From positions 419,601 through 442,816 of the forward strand of contig NW_005434615.1 in assembly GCF_000315625.1 (NCBI RefSeq): 23,216 bases of DNA. The letters are read 5' to 3'. The notes under the pieces were generated by a model. It ran no database searches, was not told where the DNA came from, and saw only the letters and a program-made list of their open reading frames with translations. The position numbers and the translations under genes were made by a program. Source of the DNA: Guillardia theta CCMP2712 (Eukaryota > Cryptophyceae > Pyrenomonadales > Geminigeraceae). This document shows positions 10,501-18,837 of the stretch, piece after piece (position 1 is the first letter of the stretch; every line of letters begins with the position of its first letter).

Positions 10501-11861
10501 GCCTCGGCCTGCTGTCGTGCTCTGTCATTGGTGGCGTCTGGGCTTGCGGATCCTTTCCCGAAGATGGAGAATCTTTGCGTTCCCTGAACAAGAGGAGCGC
10601 TGGGAAGGACAGCGGCAAGCGTGGCAGCGTTGATGCCGTAGATAGAAGAGGCTTCTTCAGCCCTAGATGAGTCAGGGGATCCCTTGTTGTCGACGGTGAC
10701 ACACACCTGCTCTAACTTTCAGCGACTGTCTCTGGCTCACACACATTCAGAAGCACCTCGTACGCGTTCTGCCATGGGAGGCCGGTGGACTGGATGATCT
10801 CTCCAAAACGAAGGGATCCGTCGGAGCGTCTGATAACAACGAGGTCCCCGTTGCGGAAGTTGCCTCCAGGAGCAAAGTCTTGTCCCTCAACCCACTTCTG
10901 AGGGATGACCTTGCCGATCTTGTCGGGGAACCGAAGGGACGAGACGGAGGAGGAAGTGTCTTTCTTTGGGACCTGACGAAAATGGTGTCAGCAACTTTTC
11001 AGCCAGCAGTCACGCATCGAAGTCCACAGCAAGCGAGCCATGCTCCAGGAATTACTCACCACTCCCACTCGCTGGGTGGAGAGAGGTCGAGGGGGTACTG
11101 GGGCAGCAGGTGCTGCTGCTCTTGGCGCTGCTGCTGCCCTTGGGGGTGCTGCTGCCTTCGGTGAAGGTCTGGGAGGTGGTGGGACGTTCCCTCTGCCCAC
11201 AGCCACGGGAGCTGAGGCAAGTCCGAGGGAAGAGAGACCTTGTGGGGTGACCTTTCCTAGGTTGATGCCCTCCTCGGCCCTCGAGGCACCAGCACTGCCG
11301 GAGCCGTCGAGCTCTACACACACCTCGAAGGCGTTTTGCCATGGCAACCCGCTCTTTCCCACAATCTCACCGAAGCGGGTGCTGTAACAAACAGTCAGGA
11401 CAAGAGGACGAAGGAGGAGGGAGGACGAAGGAGGAGGGAGGAGGAAGGAGGAGGGAGGAGGAAGGAGGAGGAAGGAGGAAGCATGAGGAGGGCGGAGGAA
11501 GCAGTCACCTGCCATCGGATCTCTGGATGAGGACCAGGTCACCAGTACCAAGGTTGCGACCGTCACGTAGGTAGTCTTTGCCCTCTGCGAAACTTCCAGG
11601 AACTTGCTTCCCGATGGCGTCAGGGTACTTCAACATGGCAAGAGATGTAACTCCATCTCTCGAGGCTCCACGTGAAGTCTGGAAACCTCGCACAAGCACC
11701 CTGGCAGCTGCAGCAAAGCTCCACTCACGAGGTTTGTGGATTGCTACAGCCGACTTCCCAAGGGTCGTGTGAACAACAGGAGCCTGGGGGCCGAAGGCAT
11801 GGATTAGAGGGGAGAGAGTGAGGGATAGGAGAAGGAGGGGAAGGATCGAGTAGCCGGGCAT
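4545..11861 (-). CDS. Plastid-targeted multidomain repeat protein, scaffold-like, unrecognised family
   Basis: Exons: 11861-11509, 11381-11060, 10972-10757, 10706-9066, 8975-8891, 8731-8439, 8392-8057, 8012-7944, 7896-7519, 7456-6925, 6877-6816, 6752-6480, 6432-6154, 6095-5835, 5733-5695, 5651-5589, 5536-5483, 5430-5413, 5361-5302, 5207-5055, 4959-4888, 4834-4607, 4562-4545; total 5,805 nt, in frame, about 1,934 residues. Residues 1-22 are a signal peptide ending LSPLIHA; F23 (AFGPQAP) and a basic S/T/A-rich stretch follow, the plastid leader of red-lineage secondary algae. A ~90-residue domain with core GDLV.(I/V).RSDGS.RF...(V/I)....L.WQNA.EV.V.V occurs four times, near residues 72-165, 236-315, 798-885 and 1265-1350. 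Residues 340-795 are Glu/Arg/Gln/Ala-rich helical repeats. The rest is Pro/Ala/Lys linkers with LFG-like motifs, ending in KPKEEV repeats. I know no family for the domain; a structural or linker role in the plastid is inference. Less certain: exon 20 start, the 18-nt exon 18, an optional 48-nt intron at 8150-8197, and the last exon (reading on from 4607 gives a stop at 4586). Confidence 0.75.
4703..4804 (-). repeat. KPKEEV coding repeat
   Basis: Five tandem 18-nt units encode E-E-V-K-P/A-K in the penultimate exon of the scaffold gene. One unit reads KAKEEV. The repeat gives a highly charged tail before GGQDVPIAKLRALEANKE. Confidence 0.9.
4977..5028. repeat. (GGA)n microsatellite in intron
   Basis: About 17 GGA units lie in the intron 4960-5054 of the scaffold gene. 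On the sense strand this is a long CCT/CTC tract leading to the acceptor TTCGCAG at 4960. Confidence 0.9.
7532..7672 (-). repeat. PPPKAAV coding repeat
   Basis: Six consecutive copies of a 21-24-nt unit encode P-P-P(-P)-K-A-A-V in exon 9 of the scaffold gene. Related units occur at 7820-7890 and, as APPPPKA, at 6690-6752. The copies are nearly identical at DNA level, so length variation between strains is likely. Confidence 0.9.
9231..10514 (-). repeat. 471-bp in-frame tandem repeat, about 2.7 copies
   Basis: Period 471 bp (157 codons), seen directly as GGTGCCGCAGGCTTTGCAGG starting at 9703 and 10174, with the 9232 copy matching its first part. Copies differ at only scattered positions. Each unit encodes a charged helical half (ERKRQQEEAAAKRKAELEER, ARQAEQERRRAEAEAQRKAA) followed by a Gly/Pro half (GLLGRVGSGGAPASQPPPPA, GGLFGRIGSGGSPQANNAAE). 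The period is divisible by three, so copy number can change without breaking the frame. Confidence 0.95.
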
Positions 11862-13556
11862 GTCGCGGAGAGAGTGTTTGCTTGACTTTCACACTCCCTC
11901 CGGCATGGAACGCGCTGTTCGCCTCTCCTGCCTTATGAGAGAAGAGAATTGTTCCCTGTGGGGTCCTCCACCACCTTCAGATCCAGACTTTACTCCCTCT
12001 TCATAACGCATCAACTACTGTAATAGTTTACTTACTGTAGTATCTAAAACTTTTCAGAAATAATGAGCTCTACATCATCAATTTTCCAATTATATCCATA
12101 AGTAATTTTTCATGATACTGTATCATACCCGATTTTAGCGTTTGTACTAGGAATATTCTCCACCCACCCCCTACCGCATTCACTTGACCTACATACCTAC
12201 CAAGATTTTAGACGGATCTTCTTTGAGTTTTTATGACGCACAGGACCCCTACTTCGACTATCACCCCACCCCCTTTCTAAGAACCCTACCCCTACAATTC
12301 ACTTGAAAATGATCGATCACCCCACCACGCAAACAACCACCAAATACAGTGACAAAGGGTAGGTAGTATTACTCCAAAAGAGTTGATCTTTGTACCCCAC
12401 CTACAATTGTACCCCACCCCAAAGATTCTGATCCCACCCCATGTCAGCCCCTACCACCCGTCCTGATTTACCATCCACCCCCCGATTTTGCGGATCCCAC
12501 CATGCAATTTCATAACCCTGTTCGAAAAACGATTTATTTTACACACCCCTACTTTATACTGTTTAAATGTGGGTATAGGACTGTCAATAGACCTGATATC
12601 GTGCTCAAAAACATTTCCACAAGGGGCTCTTGGAATGGAGGGGGCCGCTGACCACACGGTTCCAACCGGGGGGTAGGGGTGGTCAGGGCATGATGATCGA
12701 GACAGGGTAGTGGTCATCACCCTACCTACAATCTTCTTTTCCCCTGGTGAGATAGATTGGGGTACATTTCACTACCCACCCCACATCATTCTTGGTTACA
12801 TATCTTCCGCCACGGGTGGTACCCGGTAGTTTGGTGACTCTCAAAGCTACAAACTCAACGGAACGAAACGGCCGGGCCCGCCGGGCCCTCCCGGGCAGTG
12901 ACACTGAGAGACTGACGAGGGCCCCGGAGGAACAAGTCTGAGGCGGGTCAGCACAAAGACAAGAGCTTTGAAACAGGAGGGGGTACTTTGACTGAGTTTT
13001 CCAGGGTTAGAAAAATGGCAGGGGTAGGTGGGGGCCGTAATCACCTGGGGTCCTTTTCCCTGTAAATGAAGGGGTAGTAGATTTTATGATGAGGGGTAGT
13101 CAGTACAACAGGCTTGATTGATGGCGGGAACGGTAGAATGGCAGGGAGAGGGAGCGACATGACAAGAAGCAGGAAGGCGAAGTGGAGTGGGAGATGAAAG
13201 AGACGAGGAGAGGACGAGGACGAGGTCCAGGGCAAGGACAAGGACAACGATAGATCTGGGCAACAATAAGGACGAGGGCGAAGTTTGAACCATGTTCGAC
13301 ATGAACCACATTCTGTCCGAATGGGGCAGCAAACGTGAGATTCTCCGTATTTCGGAGATGTATGATAAAGACGAAATGGATAAGTAGTAGTACTATGAGC
13401 AGGCCAGGGCCCAAAGGGTTGGAACAACTCGAGAACACGTAACGCCTTCCCTCATTTTGCCTGGAGTCAAGATCAGAGCAAAAGCAAAACATGTCTTAGG
13501 ATGTAGTTCCATGGAGTGATGATTTGTATGTGCTGGTGGTTTAAGTGGAAGAGGAT

Positions 13557-13630
<74 letters not shown>

Positions 13631-13694
13631 ATTACTGCGCTATCAAACTTGATATGTTGCATTCCAGGAAAGAAACCTGATTGTGCAGTAGAGC
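11862..13694. other. Intergenic region between divergent genes
   Basis: Must contain the promoters of the scaffold gene (minus) and the pentad protein gene (plus). I could not assign a TATA box or start site. At 12000-12130 the sequence is AT-rich. At 12160-12480 it is strewn with CCCCACC/CCCTACC-like motifs on the plus strand, including a near palindrome TACCCCACCTACAATTGTAC. At 12869-12930 there is a GC-rich palindromic patch (GGCCGGGCCCGCCGGGCC). Open frames here are short and not protein-like. Confidence 0.55.
13559..13627. repeat. (CT)n dinucleotide repeat, about 34 units
   Basis: An uninterrupted CT tract ends 68 bp upstream of the ATG at 13695. It may lie in the promoter or 5' untranslated region of the pentad protein gene; a regulatory role is inference. 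Confidence 0.95.
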
Positions 13695-15024
13695 ATGGAG
13701 GCGCCCCAAGGTAACAAGTCCGAGTGTGTCGTGTGTTGCTGGCCTGAGGTTGTTTACTTGTTCAGCGAACGCTGTAGAGACGGAAAACTCTCAGTCGGAA
13801 ATGCTGGCGACTGAAGATGATCAGCTATCGGAGCGAGTCTCAGAGAAAGACACCAATGCTGGAAAGCAGGAAATGCAAAAGGAAAGTCTGAACGACGAAG
13901 GCAGCACGGCATCTGGCTGGGAGGAGGCTGTCAAGGAAAGCAAAGGTGATGATCAGGTATCCAATGGAGTGATGCTGTGCATTGATTCCCTTTGTTGCTT
14001 GCAGTCGAATCTGGGCAGGAGGTGAAGGCACAGGATGAATTGTAAGGGAGTGCATCTGTACTCTGACAGATGGCGAATGACTTTCTGCTCCAAGGAAAAT
14101 CAACGTCCAGGACCACAAGGATCCCAAGGACGACAAGCAGCCATCGAAGAGCAGATGGTCGGGGAAGGTGAGCTCTGCCCTCGTACCTGGGGCTTGTATG
14201 CTGCTCCTGACAGGACCGTTGGCAGATCCATGACTCCCTCTTGATACACAAGAACTCACTTCCCTTCCGGGTTGCCGTGGGGGTCACGGTAGTGGCGACC
14301 ATCCTGATCATCGCAGGTACGCGGACCAGGGGTGGGGTGAAGGGAGGGAGCAAGCAATGAGGGCTGGCAATGCAGGTGGCGGCGCTCTTTCCACTAGGCC
14401 CTGGCTTGCCAAGTCCGGGTCGGCATCCTCCGCCTACTTTTCAACGGGCTCGGTGTCTGCTGGAGTGATCAGGTGAAGACGAGGCAGCCTCTGATCCTCC
14501 CCATGAGCCTCTCGGCATCTCGTTGCTCAGCCTCTCTGCTCACTCCCCAACTTGGCAGCTGCGGGTCAGCAGCGAGCATCGGGCTGATCTCCGTTGGCAT
14601 CTTCTCCATCGGAACAGTGAGAGCATCAAACGGGCTCCTCCTCCTCTGAAGTCTCACAGGTCAGCGTCGGAGTCTTTTCAGTCGGGATCTTCTCCTTCGG
14701 GGTACCTGAGACTGTGACTGAGGTGCGGAGCAATGACTCCTTGCAGTTCTTCTCCATCGGACTAGTCTCGTTCGGAAACTTCGCTCTGGTGAGATAGGAG
14801 GAGGATCGCACACAATCGATGACGTCACACCCCAGGGCCTGTGGGCATGGGGCGTTTACTGCGCATGGGTGAAGGTAGTTCCTGCTCGAGGCAGAGCTGC
14901 AGACAAGTCGCTGATTGATGCTCAGGGCGGGCAGGCCCTGGAGGACGCGACGGTGTTGATGAAGACGAAGCAGGAAGAAGTGACAACGCCTCCAGCGGTT
15001 ATGGGAGCTTCACAGGCCTCGTAA
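13695..15024 (+). CDS. Membrane protein with glycine-pentad (FS.G) repeats
   Basis: Exons: 13695-13710, 13766-13945, 14005-14041, 14095-14167, 14226-14316, 14376-14472, 14559-14616, 14660-14701, 14747-14788, 14836-14874, 14926-15024; 774 nt in frame, 257 residues. Residues 1-102 are hydrophilic, acidic and lysine-rich (SEMLATEDDQLSERVSEKD; DHKDPKDDKQPSKSRW). Residues 116-132 (RVAVGVTVVATILIIA) form a membrane segment. Residues 150-212 hold about a dozen five-residue units ending in Gly with Ser two before it (SVSAG, LISVG, IFSIG, VFSVG, IFSFG, FFSIG, LVSFG), then GLWAWGVYCAWVK and a short tail ending MGASQAS. I recognise no named family. Bacterial membrane proteins with Gly-Ile-Ala pentads look similar and are thought to form compact beta-helical turns; the link is inference. 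The 51-nt segment 14875-14925 has GT-AG ends but is also open in frame, so a 274-residue form is possible. The ATG at 13695 is the first in frame. Confidence 0.7.
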
Positions 15025-15047
15025 GGGAGGTGTGGTGCTGCTGGGGT

Positions 15048-17585
15048 CTAGGAAGGGATCTGCTTGCTGCCTGGGAACATGTGATGAGAACAAGTGAAAG
15101 AGCTCGAGCACATTCACCTCTCAGCATCCCCAGCAGAACATCCAGCACTCTGTAGCCGTCGTCACGGATGGCGCTGTGCTGATACTCGTTGGTGATCCAT
15201 GTCTTGATGGGAACCGCTCCCGGCAGACACCCTCCTTTATCGTCAGGGCGAAAAGAGTCACAAGTACAGTCCCTCACCGATTTCCTGCGCCGTCTGCTCG
15301 GACAGTCTCCTCTCGACGTACATGTCGTCGTAGTAGACCGCAGCTGCTGCACTGTTAGCGGTTCCTTGTCCCTCCCTTCCCACAATCTTTCGAGATCTTT
15401 CACCGTCTGCTTTCACCCCCCTCCTCCTATCCCCGACCTCTGATCCTCCCCTCCAGCCTCATGTCCTGTCGACCTGCGGTCGGAACTTGACAAGCGTTCA
15501 GCCTCTCTTTGTCGTAGAGCTTCGTCCAGTGCTGCTTGCTCGCAAGGAGAGCAGCAACCGGCTTGAGACCCTGCGTGAGTTTCAGCGCCGAATGCAGTCA
15601 AGTGGGAGGGTTCGACCTGCAGATGAAGGTAGTCGTCGTACATCCAGTCGAAAATGTGCTCGGCAGTGAAGTAAATCTTGCGAGGGGTGAGAGGAGAAGG
15701 CAGGATATTCGTTTCACCTTCCCCTTGGGATCCCGCAGCTTCTCCTTGTAGTCGAAGTCTTTCCTCTCCTGCATGATCCGCTGGGCTGACCACTTGGACT
15801 GAGCAAGAGCATCAGGAAAGGAAAAGATACAAAGATGAGGACGGGTAGGAGGAGTTGCTTCCTACCGCTCCAACGCCCGAGCAGTAGATGGTCTCGTGGG
15901 CGATGGCGTAGAGGGGATTCGTTTCGTAGCTCATCTCATCCTCCACCGCCTTGAGGAAGCTGTAGCTCAACCTGCCTCCTCACTGAGCTCCTCCCCACCT
16001 GACGCCCACACTACCTCTTGCCTCCTGCTGAGGGGTCGGAGGAGCGGAGCCAGGGGTCTTCTAGCAGGTAGTGCATGTGCTCAAACCCGCTCCCACTGCC
16101 CAGGCAGAGCCCGAGCTGGAGGAACCTTCTCGCCTGCGGGAACCTCACCTATCCCTCTCCTCCCTCCTCCTTTCCGCCTCCACCTCCTCCCTCCTCAAAT
16201 TCCCTCCCCCTCCCCCTTCACCCCCGTATGAACTCACAGTGAGGACTCCTCCTCCCGGCAACCTCTGCGGCTCCTTGTCAAGGAGCTCAACGATCTGCCG
16301 GACGGTCGCCACGTGCTGGGGGTACTTGAGATAGAACTTCTCGCTCCTCGCAGCCACCCTGTCGTAGGTGGCCCTGTAAACTTCGTCGGCAGTGCAACCA
16401 TCGTCCACCTGCAAGTCCATCACGTCCAGCAGCAGGGGAGAAGATCGGATCTGCCGGTGCAAGGCCTCCGGTGATGATCGCCTCCTTCAGCCCTTGGGGA
16501 GCGAGGGAAAGGTACGACAATACGCAGAAGCCGCCGAAGGATTGTCCGAGCTATGCGAACAAAGTCATGATATAGTCCTTTGCCTCGCCTCAACTCCCTC
16601 CTCTCTCCCTTCCCTCTTCTCTTCTCGCCCTCTTCTCCTCTCTCCTCTTTCCCCCTCCATTCTCCCCTCCTCTCCTCCTCCTGCTTCAGCTCATCCAGCT
16701 AATTCATTCACAACGCAGTACAAGTCTTACCACAGTCCACTTCGTATCGCTCCCCAGCAGCATCTGCACAGCAGCATGAGGCGCTCATGCGACAAGCTTG
16801 TCAGAGGGTCAACCTTGCGGATCTCCTCGCAGTCCTTGACTATGTTGTCCGCTCGCATCAGTGAGACTGCAATACGGCTGTCACCCCTGCCTCAGCCTCC
16901 TCGAGCCGCACTCACCATACTCCGCCTGCTCCCCAGGGTCTTTCATCATGGTCAAAGTTTCGTGGGTAATAGGAGAGGAGCGTCCAGTCCCTCTCTGATC
17001 CAGAAGGAAGACCCGGTACTCCTCTAGCGCCCTCTTCATCCAACCCGACTCTGCGGTCACCGGACGACCTGCTTGGAAGCCTGGGCCTCCCTGCAGGAAG
17101 ACCAACGAGGGCAGGTCTGCCCTGTCCTTGTTCTTGGAGAGCACGAGCTCGCGCACAAAAACTTCCAGCTGCCCTCCGTTGCTATGGTCGTGCCTCAATG
17201 GAAGGAGGAAGAAGTGCTCCTTAGTTATCATCCCGCCGGGCAGCAGGTTCTCCGCTCCTACCCGATGAGAGCTGCTTGATCCCTCTTCTCCTCCTCCTCT
17301 CATGCTCATGCTCATGCTGACTGAGGGACTCTGCCTGTCCAGCACGAGTCCTCCTATCATCCCTCCTGCGGCTCCCATCAACCCCACTCGGGACCAGCCT
17401 CCCTTTCTACCCTCCCAAGTGAATTGGCGGAACCTGCCGGCATGGCTCGCATGGTGCGCGAGGAAGAAACTCTTGCCCTGCTGTTCCAGTGGGAGGGTTC
17501 GAGCGGCATGCATCACCCTGCTCATCGTCGTCGGTCGCCTCGTCAGCATCAGTGTCTGCGCCATCACCACCATCCGAATCCGCAT
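15048..17585 (-). CDS. pip: Prolyl aminopeptidase (proline iminopeptidase), alpha/beta-hydrolase family S33
   Basis: Exons: 17585-16916, 16866-16814, 16763-16731, 16550-16455, 16408-16238, 16133-16015, 15971-15866, 15798-15718, 15676-15617, 15570-15474, 15346-15278, 15234-15118, 15070-15048; 1,695 nt in frame, 564 residues. The enzyme removes N-terminal proline from peptides. Family landmarks in order: oxyanion loop LVFLQGGPGF (about 162-171), LLDQRGTGRSSP (about 194-205), nucleophile elbow GQSFGGF (Ser 256), ITGGL, CTADEVYRATYDRV, HYLLED, NPLYAIAHETIYCSG, KWSAQRIMQER, AVYYDDMYVE (catalytic Asp 502 or 503), and TNEYQHSAIRDDGYRVLD (catalytic His 538). This is the longer, actinobacterial-type form. 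Residues 1-125 are an extra N-terminal extension; the first 36 are basic with no acidic residue, suggesting an organelle presequence (inference). First in-frame ATG is 17585. The intron 16409-16454 must start with GC rather than GT. The stop lies 23 bp from that of the convergent neighbour. Confidence 0.88.
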
Positions 17586-17602
17586 TGCTGCCGGTATGTC
17601 AA

Positions 17603-17841
17603 GGCCTTTACTCAAAGTTGACTTAAAAATCAGTACGAGTAAAAAACCCGGGCTGGAGGCCGGGCCTGAGCGAAGGTATCAGTTAAGTTTGGGGGACAGC
17701 AGTCGGCAGGAATAGGTTTGGTTCTCGCTGTCTTTTCTCTTCTCGCCGTTTGGCCTGTGCGCCGACAGTGTCAGGGTCAAGCCTCCTCGCCTCTCCTGAT
17801 TGTCCTCGTACTGATTTTTAACTTAACTTTGAGTAAAGGCC
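17603..17841. repeat. Foldback (terminal inverted repeat) element, possible MITE
   Basis: Two 37-bp arms, 17603-17639 and 17805-17841, are inverted copies with two mismatches (arm starts GGCCTTTACTCAAAGTTGAC). They enclose 165 bp with no coding content. The left arm begins 17 bp upstream of the peptidase ATG. No clear target-site duplication was seen, so it may be a miniature inverted-repeat element, a hairpin-forming regulatory region, or a chance remnant. Confidence 0.75.
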
Positions 17842-18837
17842 TGAGCCAGTCTGCGCAGGCCGGGGCGCGAGCTGCGGGCCCCGGCCCGGCCCAGGCCCAG
17901 GCTCAGCGGCCGCCCCGGGATCACCCGGGCGGCAGGCGGCAGTGTTCCGACCACCGGCCCGGCGGAGCGGCGGTGCCGCAGGGCTCTGATGACTCGGAGG
18001 GCCCAGCACTGAGCCAAGTAAGCGAAGTGACCCGGTGACCAGGCCTGACCGTGGGCCTCAGGGGCTAGCGGCCTATCACTGAGCCTGACTAGCAACGGTT
18101 CAAGACTCGAGGCCACTTTGCTGTATAACGGTAATGTAACGTCAAGATTGGTCGTTTAGGAAATGAGTCTCGCCGTTACAAACCGTTTCAGTGGCCGTGC
18201 GAAAATATCAACTGAGGGTACAAATTTTCAAGACTTTAGGTAAGAAGATCTCAAAAATTCAAATATTTCGAAATATTTTCATGTAAATCATAAATTTTGA
18301 AAAGAGTGATTGAAAAATTGAACAGATTTGCAATAAGTTGGCAAAGGGCACCGGTGCTATGGAAATGTACGGAGTAGGCGTGTTCGAGCATGGCAGGGTT
18401 CCAGAGAACGAGGCGGTCAAGTAGCATGGTGGTGCAAAAGAGATGATCATTGTGATGAGACGAAGAAGCCCAGTGAGACGAAGTGAAGTGAAAACCGAGA
18501 AATGAGACAATGATTGATCATGATGATGGATATGATAATGCAGTCAATGATTCGATGAAAACAATAGATTTAGTTCATAGAATGCAGACTCGCATCAAGT
18601 GTGATAGAGGAATGACCAGCTTGCGGTGGGTTTCAGATGTTTTTTTGTTTGACTTCGTCTCTACACGTGTACCACAGCTAACCTGTGGGAGCAGATGATA
18701 AGCTTGAGAGAACCATTCCCGGTGCACTCCACTGAGCTGGTCCAACTCTCTACAGGGCATGAGTGCAGTCAGCGACAACTCGTCAGTTCATGATATGTAG
18801 GAAGGAACAGCCGCTGGGTTTGCATACATAGGCTACC
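17842..18837. other. Intergenic region between divergent genes
   Basis: The 17842-18090 part is very GC-rich and contains a strong hairpin near 17908-17933 (CCGCCCCGGG / CCCGGGCGG around ATCA). The 18110-18540 part is AT-rich with runs such as TATTTCGAAATA. No protein-like frame was found. Promoters of the peptidase gene (minus) and the EGF-SUN gene (plus) should lie in this gap, but no element could be assigned. Confidence 0.55.

Noticed and set aside
9167-10633. Plus-strand open frame of 488 codons, and shorter ones at 9381, 9852 and 10323
   Set aside because: They are antisense shadows of the 471-bp coding repeat in exon 4 of the minus-strand scaffold gene; the spacing of 471 bp simply mirrors the repeat.
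12160-12480. CCCTACC/CCCCACC motifs as telomere-like repeat
   Set aside because: Motifs are irregularly spaced and degenerate, and the region is internal.
17718-18116. Open frames of 106 (plus) and 97 (minus) codons in GC-rich DNA
   Set aside because: Frames open because GC-rich DNA lacks stop codons; they overlap the foldback arm and show no domain.
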